Shown in pieces: positions 20,479 to 31,650 of a DNA stretch of 64,000 bases (positions within the stretch are counted from its first letter, which is position 1; the number at the start of each line of letters is the position of its first letter). The position numbers and the translations under genes were made by a program. This stretch comes from Cristatella mucedo (Eukaryota > Bryozoa > Phylactolaemata > Cristatellidae): NCBI GenBank assembly GCA_009760855.2, contig WPIO01000088.1, forward strand, positions 1,200,001-1,264,000. Direction: 5' to 3'. The notes beneath the pieces were generated by a model, which was not told where the DNA came from, searched no databases, and saw only the letters and a list, made by a program, of their open reading frames with translations.

Positions 20479-21452
20479 ACAGACACAATAGAACGCGAAT
20501 GTGAACCGTTTTAGGTGCTTCCACTATTTAGTGGCTGCGACCTGTGATGACTGGCTACTCTGCCCACACTGACACCACAGCATCGCTTTCATGGTCGGTG
20601 CTTCAAAAAGAGAGGGACTCTCATCCAGTATTCATATTCAAGAGCAGCTGTGATCGGGGGGGGGGTAGGGGGTGCAACATGTCACAAAAGGGCGTCAGCA
20701 AAATCTCGGTGAGTAGCACGGAGGGCATCGTAAATGGCAGCCAGGACATACTGGATTATGCAAATTCAACGTCGATACAGCCCGGAAAAAGCTGCAGCTG
20801 CAGATCAGCAATGATTATAAGATAACGAGAAGCAGCTTAAGAAGCCGATCCAGCCGAGCCAGCAGCGGTGGAGAAGATATAGATAGCCTTCTTGTCTTCT
20901 GCGATCAGTACTGCCGATGGCGCCATCGAGGTAGGACCTGTAGGCCGTGGGTGTTAAATCTTACGAATTTCGACGTCTGCACCACGTACACGTGCGGTCT
21001 ATATCTGCATTTCGACGTCTGCACTATGTACAACACATTGGTGCTCTATCTAAGCTAACGGATTCCGATTGAAAAATGATTAGTGGTGACTTCCATCGAA
21101 GTACGATAATAACGAGACAGGAGCAGACAGGATCAGACGAAACGGTTAGCTTATCAAACGGCCTCATTTACATAGCAGCGTAAGAGCTTTAAGGGCTTTC
21201 CCCCAGCTTGCTGCCGGCAATACAGAACTGCCCTCTGCAAGACCCATGCCTCCCTCCTTGGAATGGACATCAACGGCAATATGACCATGACCTTGGTTAG
21301 AGTTGCCAATAGAGTTTTTCCGCTAGTCGAAATGGTAAATGAGGCAGAGCCGCCTGCAGCCGCGGCTGCGAGTGTTGCATTCCGGAGCCACGTCGGCTCT
21401 CGATCGTCGCTGCGTCGACAAAGAAAAGATGAATCGTTACAATCTCCGGATC
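20479..21452. other. Unique sequence, no gene recognised
   Basis: A G-run pair lies at about 20656-20672 (ten G, TA, five G). ATTTCGACGTCTGCAC appears twice, near 20967 and 21010. No gene recognised. Confidence 0.55.
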
Positions 21453-21493
21453 GATTCTACCCTGCCCCTTTGTCCTCAAGGCAGGGTAGAATC
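21453..21493. repeat. 14-bp perfect inverted repeat
   Basis: GATTCTACCCTGCC at 21453-21466 is complementary to 21480-21493, with a 13-nt spacer. Confidence 0.93.
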
Positions 21494-21639
21494 CGGGGGG
21501 CTCATTCGTCAACTGCGAGATGCAGCACGCCGGGTCGCAGCAACAGATGAAAGCAGCAACTCTGACGTCGATCTGTGTCGATGCAATAAGAGCAGGAAAG
21601 TCTACGAATTCAACTTCAAAATAAAACACGGAGAAAGAA

Positions 21640-22208
<569 letters not shown>

Positions 22209-22905
22209 GCAACGTGGCAGGGGCGGCGGCCGAGTCACCGAGAGTCAGACGATCGAACCTTCGCACGATCGTCGGCACGCAGCCCCTTTCCCTGGTCCCT
22301 CCCAAACTCCCCCCGGCTGGTTTATGCGATCTCTTGAAAGTACATAGCCCTTGCAAGTGCTGGATGCGTCAAGAGGGCATAATGCTCGCGAGCAGATCGC
22401 TTCGCCAATGTAGGGAAGATGCTGAAGACCTAGAGAACTCTGCCGAACTAGACCTTAAGATCACGCCGGCACTCGACTCTCGGGCGGCGGCGTCTGCAGA
22501 GCCGAGTAGCCGGCGTGCCTGCCTGCAGCCATGCTGCCTCGAGAACTTTATAGTGCAGTTCGGGTAACTCGGTTTCGTTCCTTTCGCCAAATCCCACGCA
22601 CGCACGTACGCACGCAGGCAGGTGATCCGCACCGTTCAATCAATCAAGCGGAAAGTCGTGGCAACATCGTCAGCCGAGTCTCACAGATTAGTCACCGATT
22701 GTCTCGGTTGATGGCCAGACGCTGAGCGAGAGGAATGCTGGCGGCCAGCTGCCCGGCCAGTTGCCTGGCCACGAAGCCCGTAGAGCTGCATGCAGGCCAA
22801 AGCGGCATGGCCGCAAGTCGCGAGAAGACAGCAGGCAGTTTCTCTGCAATACTGCCATGATTAGTCTGCTGTCAATGGTGAATTTTCGGTAGCCAATATT
22901 GCTTT
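22209..22905. other. Unique sequence, no gene recognised
   Basis: CGCACGCACGTACGCACGCAGG lies near 22598. Repeated GGCCAG(C/T)TGCC(C/T)GGCCA units lie near 22743-22772. No gene recognised. Confidence 0.5.
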
Positions 22906-23075
22906 GGACACGCACGCGAGCATACACAAGTACGTAGGAATGTGAGTATGCACACTCAAATTCGCACACTGTTAATGCACACACAGCACGCACACATACA
23001 AACACACACGCACGTACGCACGCGCAAACACCCACACGCACAGCACACACACACACACACACAAGCTCACACACA
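22906..23075. repeat. (CA)n-rich imperfect microsatellite
   Basis: CACACA, CACGCA and CACGTACG units, ending about 8 bp before a LINE tail. Confidence 0.9.
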
Positions 23076-23082
23076 AATACAC

Positions 23083-23163
23083 TTCCTTTGCATCAAATGT
23101 AAAGTGCCTAGAAAGAGATTGAGTTCTCTGAGGGGTATGTAACACATGTTTTATTAGTAGTAG
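23083..23163 (+). mobile_element. LINE family A 3' tail, minimal
   Basis: TTTGCATCAAATGTAAAGTGCC, TAGAAAGAGATTGAGTTCTCTG, then AGGGGTATGTAACAC and a TAGTAGTAG tail. Only about 80 bp of 3' end remain. The right side of the stem (GGGCGCT) has become GGGGTAT. Confidence 0.85.
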
Positions 23164-23214
23164 TATGCCAGCAAAACTGCTACGTCGTTTGCATGGCAAC
23201 CTCCGAGAACTAAA

Positions 23215-24013
23215 TCTCTCTCTCTCACTCTTTCTACCTCTTTTCTCTCTTTCTCTCAAGCTCTTTCTTCTCCCTCCCCCTCCCTCTCTCTTTCTCTCTC
23301 TCCCTCTCTATAGATCTCCCTCTCGTTCTCTCTCTCTTTCTCTCTCTCCCTTTCTCTATCTCTCTCCCCCAGTCTTTCTCTCTTTTTCTCTCACTCTCTC
23401 TCTCCCGCTTTCTCTATCTCTTTCTCCCTCTTACTCTCTCTCTCTCCCTCCATCTCTCTTTCTCTTTCTCTCTCTCTATCTTCCTTTCTCTTTTAACTCA
23501 TCTCTCCGTCTTCACCTCTCTCTTTCTCTCTCTCTCTCTCTTTTTCTCTCTCTCCCTCTTTCTCTTTCTCTATCTCTCTCTCCTCTTTTATCTAACTTTC
23601 TCTCTCACTCTCTCTCTCTCTCGCTTTCTCTTTCTCTCTCTCCCTCTCCCTCTCTTTCTCTCTCTCTCTCTCTCTGGCTCTCTTTCTTTCTCTCTCTCTT
23701 TCTCTCTCTTTTTCTCTCTCTCTCTCTCTTCTCTCTCCCTCTCTCTCTCCGTCTCTTCCTCTCTCTCTCTCTCTTCCTCTCTATTTCCCTTTCTCTCTAT
23801 CTCCTCTCTCTGCCTTCACCTCACTCTCTCTCTCTCTTCCTCTATTTCCCTTTCTTTCTATCTCCTCTCTCTGCCTCCACCTCTCTCTCTCTTTCTCTCT
23901 TCTTTCTCTTTGCTCTCTTTCTCTCTCTCTCTCTCCCTCTCTCTCTCTCTCTATCTCTATTTCTCTCTATCTCCTCTCTCTGTCTTCACCTCTCTCTTTC
24001 TCTCTCGATCTTT

Positions 24014-24063
<50 letters not shown>
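23215..24063. repeat. (CT)n-rich polypyrimidine tract, about 850 bp
   Basis: One strand is almost pure C and T for 849 bp, with TTTCTC, CCCTCTC and CTATCTC variants. The last 50 bp are pure CT. Segments such as CTATCTCCTCTCTCTGCCT recur at about 23800, 23860 and 23970, an internal period of about 60-100 bp. The 308-codon Ser/Leu frame is not a gene. Confidence 0.97.
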
Positions 24064-24064
<1 letters not shown>

Positions 24065-24685
24065 GAGCACTTTGCTTATGCTGTAAATTAAACGTGCCCT
24101 CGGTGCTTCGTCGTGTTCCGTGGCTGACGATGGCTTCTAGCAAATAATGCAACCCGTGGCAGTCTGCAGATTGTGCAGCACATAAAACACACACAACGCA
24201 ACGCAACACATACCCACACGCACTAAACACTGACACACACACAGACAGACACTGCTAGGCACTTGCACAGGGACGAAGCCAATCGTAAGACAAGAGCAGG
24301 GCCTTAGGCTGTCAGGGATAGCCAATCGTAGGAAGGCTGAAGGAGCTAGTAGGAATACAGCTTCATCAGTGTAATATTTCTACGGATCGATTCAAGATGA
24401 CCAGAAGGTAGGTGCCCCTCCTTCCTATGCACTAAAGCAGAGCTCAAGTATCTCACGCGGGCACCCACTAATACATGTGTGCACACACACATACACATGC
24501 CCACGCATGCATGCACTGAAATGCACGTACTCTGCAGGCCCATTTGCACCAGCACTTACAGGCCTGCACCTGTATGCACACTCGCACACACTTCTGCGAA
24601 ACTTTTCAAGACACGAGTTAATAATGTTCAACGATGGCAACGACTAGCATAACAGTGGACTACTCTCAGCAGTCACGGAAAAATC
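24064..24685. other. Unique sequence, no gene recognised
   Basis: A short CA-rich patch lies at 24186-24260. AGCCAATCGTA(A/G) occurs twice, near 24278 and 24320. No gene recognised. Confidence 0.55.
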
Positions 24686-24790
24686 AGACCGGAAGAGGGA
24701 GGGAAGGATAGGAAGGAGGGGAGGAGAGGAAGGAGGTAAGGATAGGAAGGAGGGGAGGAAAGGAAGGAGGTAAGAATAGGAAGGGTTGGA
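24686..24790. repeat. 34-bp homopurine minisatellite
   Basis: The unit GGATAGGAAGGAGGGGAGGA... is 34 bp and occurs at 24706-24739, 24740-24773 and in part from 24774. The plus strand is almost wholly purine. Confidence 0.92.
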
Positions 24791-25149
24791 AGATGAGAGG
24801 AGCATAAATCCCCTGCCCCTCAAGAACGACGGAAGCCGAGTTCCAAAGTCTTGCTACCCACGGAGAGCAACGTCGTCTGCCACCAACTTCTTCTCCCAGT
24901 GCGAGAAAGTCACGGCCATTGAATCGCCCTCGGACTCGAGGGTACACAAAGGAGGCAGACGCGGCTGCAGCTGACTTGGCAGAGTTCGGCTCCAAATCCT
25001 CATTGAGCGCCCATCATCACCCCCTGGGCATCACTGGTCAGTGCACAGCAGAAATCGTTTAGATCCTAGGAGCACTGCTGAAATCTGCGCCTGCCTAGAC
25101 GAGATGACGGAAGCCCAAAAAAGTGGCACCATTTTGACGTCTCGTCGAG
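24791..25149. other. Unique sequence, no gene recognised
   Basis: A plus-strand frame of 62 codons and a minus frame of 103 codons show no known family. Confidence 0.5.
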
Positions 25150-25425
25150 ATTACTAAAACTTTCTATACATTCGCAACCCCTCACAGGACTGAGTCCTTA
25201 ATCGTCTGCGAGCTAAAAACGCGCCTGTTCCTAAAAGCAGCATTAGCTGGGTTCGCGTGAACTGTCCCCTGTGTGTTTATGCGTGCAGATATTGTGCATG
25301 CTTTTTTATCCCTAACCGTATTGACGTGACTCCCTTGCAGCATATGTCACATGCAGGGAAAGGGATTAAGCTCTCTTTCTCTCTCAAGATTCTAGATACA
25401 TGTCTTACTATTAATAATATCCAAA
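25150..25425 (+). mobile_element. LINE family A 3' fragment, old
   Basis: A diverged ORF2 end (CTAAAAACGCGCCTGTTCCTAA) is followed by TTATGCGTGCAGATATTGTGCATG, CCCTAACCGTATTGACGTG, GCAGCATATGTCACATGCAGGG and ATTAAGCTCTC. The final stem is degraded into CTCTCTTTCTCTC. Confidence 0.7.
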
Positions 25426-25429
25426 TTAT

Positions 25430-25990
25430 TATGTCTGAGATTCACACGCTTCCTCCTATCGATGCATCGAATCGATTTCAAGATCTTCTCAGGCTCACAG
25501 GTAGCTTCATTTGCTTGCACCGGCCTACCTACCTATCCCATCTATCCTAAGTATGAGAACTCTGCCTGTGGACTCGCTTCGCTAAGTCGCGTCTATTGCA
25601 CCACGTCACTCCCGTAAGTACTGGTCGCGGAAGACACCGCTGTGCCCTCTTGCCATGCGACGGAAGCGTGACGGAAGGACGAGCTTTAATCTCGCTTTAA
25701 TTAGTAGAGATCCTACCTGTCCTACCTGTCCTCAGCTTCCAGTCGGCTGGTACCTTACTCGCACTAATTTGAAATCTTTTGTTGATCTGGCATTCAATTA
25801 TGGCATTCAGTTCGCAATCACTGAAAGCCCGGAACTTGCTTCTGGCTCCTGTCGCCTAGGGCAACGACTTTGCATTAATTAAGTCTCAGCTAAAAACGCA
25901 GCTCTTCCAATAAGCTTCTTGTCTGTGAAGCCCCAGTGAACTTGTCTTACTTGTTCCTGGGTGCTTTTCCCGAAAAAACTTAAATTGCTT
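25430..25990 (+). mobile_element. LINE family A ORF2 fragment, old
   Basis: The text corresponds to LHxLPxxxRIDFK (near 25446-25490), SFICLHRPTYLSHL (like SLHSLAPAYLSDL), then TRTNLKSFVDLAF near 25758-25795 and a degraded LKTQLF near 25890. Shifts and insertions are frequent. Confidence 0.68.
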
Positions 25991-26054
25991 CATTACCTGT
26001 TACTAGTGAGGCGCGCTACTTACCAATGGCCCCGAGTGTCCTTCAAGGTACGCT

Positions 26055-26466
26055 TTTCTCTCTCTCTCTCTGTCTTTTTTTCTCTCTCTCCCTCTCTCTG
26101 TCTCTCCCTCTCTCTGTCTCTCTCTCTCTCTGTCTCTCTCTCACTCTCTCTCTCCCTCTCTCTCTCCCTCTCTCTGACTCTCCCTGTCTCTCTTTTTCTT
26201 TCTCTGTCTCTGTCTCTTTTTCTTACTGTCTCCCTCTTCTCTCTCTCTCTCTCTTCTATCTCTCTCCCTCTCTCCCTCTCTCTGACTCTCTGTCTCTCTA
26301 TGTCTCTCTTTTTCTTTCTCTGTCTCTGTGCCTGTGTCTGTGTCTGTCTCTCTCTCTCTCTGTCTCTGTTTCTGTCTCCGTCTCTGTCTCTCTCTCTCTC
26401 TCTTTCTCTCTCTCTGTTTCTGTCTCTCTGTCACTCTGTCTCTCTCCGTCTCTGTCACTCTCTCTT
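26055..26466. repeat. CT / TGTCTC polypyrimidine tract, about 410 bp
   Basis: CTCT units with TGTCTC, TTTTTCT and CACTCT variants. The segment TCTCTCTTTTTCTTTCTCTG recurs near 26190 and 26305, an internal duplication of about 115 bp. The Ser/Leu frames of 177 and 159 codons are artefacts. Confidence 0.96.
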
Positions 26467-26715
26467 GCTGCGATATCCCTGTGGGTATTATTAAGGACGA
26501 TGTAGCTCGGGCTAATGAGGCAGCTACTTTGGCCTCACACTTCACGACCTCGGACATTGCTTGGAGTTTGGCAGCAAGCTGGACTTAGTCGGCAGCTGCA
26601 AGCAGGATGGAATTACTTTCAACTGCTTTGTAGGCTTCGATGCTCTCGAGTCGGCTCGAGTTGCTTTTTAATTTGCAAAGAGAAGCAATACGTAGGATGC
26701 TAATTGATATGCTGA
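26467..26715. other. Short unique segment
   Basis: No gene or mobile element recognised. Confidence 0.5.
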
Positions 26716-26890
26716 TAATCTCGGGACCAGCTCAGCGACCTGGTCAGCCCGGTGTCACTTATTGTGAACCCGGAGGTCCTATGTTCGATTCTTGCTGAAG
26801 GCAAGAACTTTCGCTGTCGATTACCGAGCCGTACTCGGTGCCTCAGTGCTCGCGGGTAAGGCCACGAACCTCTGCATTGTATTATATAGT
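26716..26890 (+). mobile_element. Possible tRNA-derived SINE
   Basis: CAGCTCAGCGACCTGGTCAGC near 26728-26748 resembles a tRNA D-arm/box A, and GTTCGATTCTT at 26783-26793 resembles box B at tRNA-like spacing. The body ends in AT-rich TGCATTGTATTATATAG. It does not match families A or B well, so it may be a third family or an old copy. Confidence 0.45.
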
Positions 26891-28392
26891 ACCTTCATAT
26901 TGCAACTACTTGGCAGCCGCAGCATCTACCAGCCAGGCTGAACTAATAGAGCTGATTTCAGTACGGAAACATTTTTCGAGCGTCTGGTCAAAATCGTTTT
27001 GGCTCGGCGCGGGCGTTTTCTCATTTTGCCTCCTCCTCGGTCTCGCTGCTGGACTCTCAGTCTTAGCAGCCTTGGCGACTGCCTTCATTATGCTTAGAGG
27101 CACGCAGGGCAGGCCGGGCGGGCACGCGTTCAGCTCGATGACCGCGATGACCTATGTGCTGCTAGCGATTTGGCGAACGCTGGTTCTTGCGAGCTCAGCT
27201 AACGCGACGCAAGGTGCCTGCAAAAATGAAGCAAAAAAAGGATTCTTGCACGTGCCGCTGCTGCTGCCGCTGCTGCTGCTACTGCTGCTGCTGCTGCTCC
27301 AGATGGCTGCAGCAGCAAACTGCCTGACAGTCTGTTGCTGCTGCTTCGTCGCACGACCGACCGTCTTGCGGCCGACGACAGCTCTCGCAGCCTGTGTAGG
27401 GAGGGTGGCAGCACTTAATTGCAGCAGCCCACTTTGGGCCTTTGTGTTGCTCATTCATACTTCCCTGCAGGTGCCCCCCCCCCCCTGCATCTCGGCTCAC
27501 TCCTCGAAGCAGCCGGAGGCCCGTTCGGAGAGTGCCCTCGGATGCTCCCTCCCTCCCCCAAGCGTCCCTCCTGGCGTCGCGCTATCGTTTTAAGCACTCC
27601 GCCGTCTCCGCCCGACTCTTCGTCTGGCGCTCGCCCGATCTTAATTGCTCGCGCCGGTGCCAACAGCAGCCGGCCCGTCCCCTGTCCGCCATTGGCAGCC
27701 AGCGCGGCCGCCTGCCATGCTAATGGATGCCGAGAGGGTTTTCTCTTCTTTCAATGGCGGCAGGGCGGCGATGGATGCGCTGAGAGCTTTCTAGTGAAAT
27801 GGCAAGGAGAAATCAATTGTGCCCCTCCGAGCTCGAGAGGGTGACACAGCGCGTGCCTGCCTCCGGGCCATCGGCTAATTAAGAGGCCTCTCTCTCTTTT
27901 TCTCAGCACTCCTCGTAGGTGTGCGTTTGATTGCTGCGGCCTCAATCTCGACCTCGAAAGCGAGGCAGCTGAGGCGGCAGCGGCAGAGGCAGCTGCTCTC
28001 TGCCGCTGCCTCTCGCTCTCGATTGCCGCTCTCGGCACGCTCTCACCTCCCGGCAGTCCCCGAGGCGGCGGCAGCGGCAGCGGCAGCCGGGCGCGAGTGC
28101 ACCCACAGTGCCACGAGGAGCGACGTCCGCCCGCCCCCACCAGCTCGCGCTCTCTCTCTCCTCCGGCCCGGCCCCCCCCCCCCCCGGCGACAAGCCGCCG
28201 GCGGCGACTGCTGGTATGGCGGCAGTGGGCGACCTGCTTCGAGTAAGACCGGCTTCGATAGGCTGTCGGCAGGAAAGCACCGGACGAGACAGGTGACACT
28301 CGCTTGCTGCTGACTGCGAAGTGTTTTCGCTCCGATGGCCCCGATGCCGGTGCTATGCCACTAGCCAAGGTAGTGCCAACCGCGATAGGCAG
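26891..28392. other. GC-rich unique region, no gene recognised
   Basis: Open frames occur on both strands: 251 codons plus at 26838-27593, 205 minus at 27751-28368, 141 plus at 27419-27844. The 251-codon frame starts in SINE-like DNA, has a hydrophobic segment (FSFCLLLGLAAGLSVLAALATAF) and then a CTG-encoded Leu run. I recognise no domain and overlapping frames compete, so I do not call it. C runs are at 27474-27485 (12) and 28172-28185 (14). Confidence 0.5.
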
Positions 28393-28444
28393 GCATATTC
28401 TTTGAGCATATTCTTAGAGCATATCCTTAGAGCATATTCTTAGT
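28393..28444. repeat. 13-bp tandem repeat, four units
   Basis: GCATATTCTTAGA-type units at 28393, 28406, 28419 and 28432, each with one or no differences. Confidence 0.93.
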
Positions 28445-29013
28445 GCACGCTTTCGTGGCCGTGGCTGCGGCCGTGTGCCGAAGAGAGGCGGCTCTACTTA
28501 GGATGACTCACGCACGACCGACACTTATAAACTTACAAACTTCTGCGAACGCAGGGCGTGTGAAGATCCCACGTAATCACCGAAGTTCGAGAAGCCTCTT
28601 TCGAAGGCTGGACTGAGGGCGAAAAAAACTCAAACTTAAAGCCAAGCACGCGTCCGGTGCACGCGTGCCAAAGCCATCCTCTCGCCGAAGCAGAGAGAAA
28701 GGGAGAAGCACCGTGAATTCAGGAGAGCAGTCGAGGAAGCTACTAGCATTGAGGTAGTAGCTCTCGGGGGGGGGGGCTGGAAATGACGAGCCAGTCTTCA
28801 GCAGGAGAGAAGATGCTGGGAGCAAAAGTTTCGGAAGTGACTTCCGCAGTACACGACCTGACGAATAAAAGTTTCTGTCGCCAATGATCTTAACGCGCAG
28901 GAACGGAACAGCTCATGTAAAGCTCATGGAGGACCTGAGGGCACGAAGAGGCTGAAACTAGTGCAGAAGTTCAGCAAGGTACAGAGGAGCCAAGCAAGAT
29001 ATTGCCGCGCCAC
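28445..29013. other. Unique sequence, no gene recognised
   Basis: A run of G lies at about 28767-28776. GAAGTGACTTCCGC and GCAGGAACGG motifs are unremarkable. No gene recognised. Confidence 0.5.
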
Positions 29014-29040
29014 GGGTCAGAGGTCAGAGGTCATGGGTCA
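29014..29040 (+). promoter_or_regulatory. Array of four AGGTCA-type half-sites (DR1 spacing)
   Basis: Half-sites GGGTCA, AGGTCA, AGGTCA and GGGTCA lie at 29014-29019, 29021-29026, 29028-29033 and 29035-29040, each separated by one base. This is the DR1 arrangement bound by RXR, HNF4 and PPAR type receptors in animals. It could also be a chance 7-bp microsatellite, and no gene is called nearby. Confidence 0.4.
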
Positions 29041-29445
29041 GACTAAGAAATCGCTCAGTTTCTGCTGATAAACCGCGAGCCAGGGCAGCTTCCTCGGCAA
29101 AGAAGACACGTGGCTGAGCCGCCGGAATTTTTTACTGACACCGCAGATACATTCGTCACCAGCTGCAGAGGCTTAATGGATTTTTTCGGCAGCCCGACCA
29201 AAACGGACGTGCAGAAGTCCAGCTCAGACAATGCCAGGGTAGGAGCAAGGCAAGGTGTTTAACCAGTCGCAGCGGCAGACAGCAGTTAATTATCTTGCAG
29301 CGATCGAACGGGACAGCGTGAGGCCCTATGAACAGGCGTTCGGTTTGTTATCATTGTCTCTTTAGGCAAAATTGGTAGTGCCAGCATTAAACATACACGT
29401 TCGTATGTATGCGAGCGTTTATGGGATTACGTTCTCGCTTGCATC
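29041..29445. other. Unique sequence, no gene recognised
   Basis: No gene or mobile element recognised. Confidence 0.5.
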
Positions 29446-29486
29446 CACATATATATATATATGAATGTAATTATATATATATATTT
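29446..29486. repeat. Short (TA)n runs
   Basis: Two TA runs separated by TGAATGTAAT. Confidence 0.9.
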
Positions 29487-29898
29487 AATAAAATATTCAC
29501 ATATACTATTATGTTTGCATTCGCATGATTCACACTCACTAGATCGATCGTATATTGACATCGATTTACTCTACGGTTGCCCCCTGTAGTCGCCATGTTG
29601 CTCGCGAAGACCTCTTGTACTTCTTCCTCTGCAGTAAAGCGGACGCATGCACGCGTTCTCGTATCTTTCGAGCACATAAGAACGCCCGTCGGTGCCCGCT
29701 TGCGTGTGCGAGCATTACCGATACGGTACGCAAGTCGAGCGTGCTCGTGCACATCAAGCCGCCGCCGAAGTCGCTGTTTTCCCAACTTTTTTGCTTCTTT
29801 ACCTTTCATTTACTCACTTCCATCAATGCACGATTGTCGCTAAGCCATTCAGCTCTCGCAGAATGCAGCCCAGCGCATGTTAAGCCGGCGACTAAAGG
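29487..29898. other. Unique sequence, no gene recognised
   Basis: Overlapping frames of 60-133 codons run on both strands. None shows a family signature. Confidence 0.5.
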
Positions 29899-29926
29899 CG
29901 ATGCTTTCGCGATGGCGAAAGCATCG
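29899..29926. repeat. 12-bp perfect hairpin with GATG loop
   Basis: CGATGCTTTCGC at 29899-29910 pairs with 29915-29926 across a 4-nt spacer. Confidence 0.92.
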
Positions 29927-30879
29927 TTTCCCATTCTTCTACTATTAGTCTTTTAGCCTAGGTATCCCCCGCCCCGCACCCCGCTCCCCCCCGACTAGTG
30001 TCCATGCCTTTAGTCTTCAGAAGGTTCCAGTGAGGTGAACTATACGGGCGCCATTGATTCTCGACCAGGACGGGGCGTGTGCAGATCGAGAAACCGCGTC
30101 GGTACGCGAAGTCGCATCGACCTCTGAGCCGCTCCTGCATGACAAAACGGTAAGCGCTCGATAACATCGATGGCACTGTGCAAGCACGCGATCCCTGTGC
30201 AAGCTGAGCAGGCGATACCATTCGATTGTCGCCGGCACTCGTTGACGACATCGAGGTTGAGCGTACTCGGCATGTCCGGCTGGCTTGACGCTGGCTCGAC
30301 GGCAGCGAGCGGCACAATGCAATGCCGATCTCACGCGGCGACGCCGCCGCAGCGGCAGCCTACTCGGACCCCAGCATGCTAGCAGCGAGCTACATACGGC
30401 TGGCTATCGTATCGACTCAGAAAGGGCTACAAAGGCGACGAAGAGCGGGAGCGAGCGATTCGGGGAAAATGAGCGCATGAGCCTTGCGATTCTGCGGATC
30501 GCAAGTCGACGCTTAGCAACTCGTTTACCAGAAGGCTGTTGTTACATTATTCTATTTATTAATACTTTTACTATATACACATATGTATCATATATATATA
30601 TATATATATTGCATTATATCTAGTATCGTTTTTATATTTGTTATTTATTATCACTAATATAATATAATATTCACCGTGTTTCAAGTACTTTTAGTTTGCA
30701 TTCATGTATTGAAATACGATCTCTATCACTCAATGTTTGTAAACCCGTCAGTTTTTGTTGCCCCGACTTTCAGCCGTTATGTATTTCTCACTATGTGACA
30801 CAATATGAACTATTCAGTCAATATAACAGCGGCCGGCAAGCGCTATCTAGCTGTCTGTGATTGATCTTATGTTGTATGC
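29927..30879. other. Unique sequence, AT-rich in its second half
   Basis: The first 600 bp hold overlapping frames of up to 119 codons on both strands with no known domain. From 30540 the sequence is AT-rich with a TA run near 30588-30609. Confidence 0.5.
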
Positions 30880-30970
30880 CATGCTTCAGTTACGGCATAC
30901 ACATAGTTCATTTCAAAGAATGAGATTTAGTTCTCTGATGGTGCTGTACATATTTATTATCATTATTATG
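30880..30970 (+). mobile_element. LINE family A 3' tail, diverged
   Basis: TTCATTTCAAAGAATGAGATTT, AGTTCTCTGATGGTGCTGTACA and TATTTATTATCATTATTATG match the end of the family-A 3' UTR. Confidence 0.7.
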
Positions 30971-31529
30971 CGCATGAATGAACAAGCACCTTTATTTCAG
31001 CAGTCAGGCAAGGTGACGGCTCAAAGGGGACGCTAATGCTACTGTGTGGTCGGTAGCTGCTATGAAAACTAAGAAAGTTGTGCAAATGTGAACTGCTCCA
31101 ACATTAGACCTGGCTATGGCATTTCTTTGTAGGGTGTGCTCGTGAAGTTGATACTAGGCCTCTTGTGCAATAAAGTTAGGCTAGCCAGTTTGGAAATTAC
31201 CTCAAAATATCAAGAAAAGATTTACCAGCAGCAAGTTTCACACCAAGGACTTCGGGAGTATCTGTTTTTGGCTACAAAGTGCATCAGTACGGGTAAGCAG
31301 CCATGACCGTAGCCGAGAAGAAGTAATTTGTTAAATATCCTGTTATGCTTAGTGCGTATAATAAGCGCATATGGTCGTCATAGCTGATTGGCAAGTGTTG
31401 AAGCCCTTGAATGCTTGTGATTAATATGCTGAAATCGAGAAATTTCTCGGCATTCAGTCGCGTGTCGGTATTGAAAAAAACGTTCTCTGAGCTGGTAGAG
31501 CTCTGCCTCATTATATGCACAGATTCTCC
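30971..31529. other. Unique sequence, no gene recognised
   Basis: No gene or repeat family recognised. Confidence 0.5.
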
Positions 31530-31608
31530 TGCCTACGTTGAGCGCCCAAAATGAGAGTCAGTTCTCTCCCAGGGTGCCATAGAAATGCCACATTTTTATT
31601 ATTATTAT
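31530..31608 (+). mobile_element. LINE A or SINE-B 3' tail
   Basis: TTGAGCGCCCAAAATGAGAGTC, AGTTCTCTCCCAGGGTGCCATA and ATTTTTATTATTATTAT fit the shared LINE A / SINE-B 3' end. The remnant is too short to say which. Confidence 0.65.
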
Positions 31609-31650
31609 ACCACGAGCCCGCAGCCAGACAGCGAGAGCGATGAATGCGAT

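Noticed and set aside
20656-20672. G-quadruplex
   Set aside because: Two G runs only are seen, of ten and five; four separate runs within a short span are not clearly present.
23165-24091. 308-codon Ser/Leu-rich frame
   Set aside because: Polypyrimidine tract, no start context, no domain.
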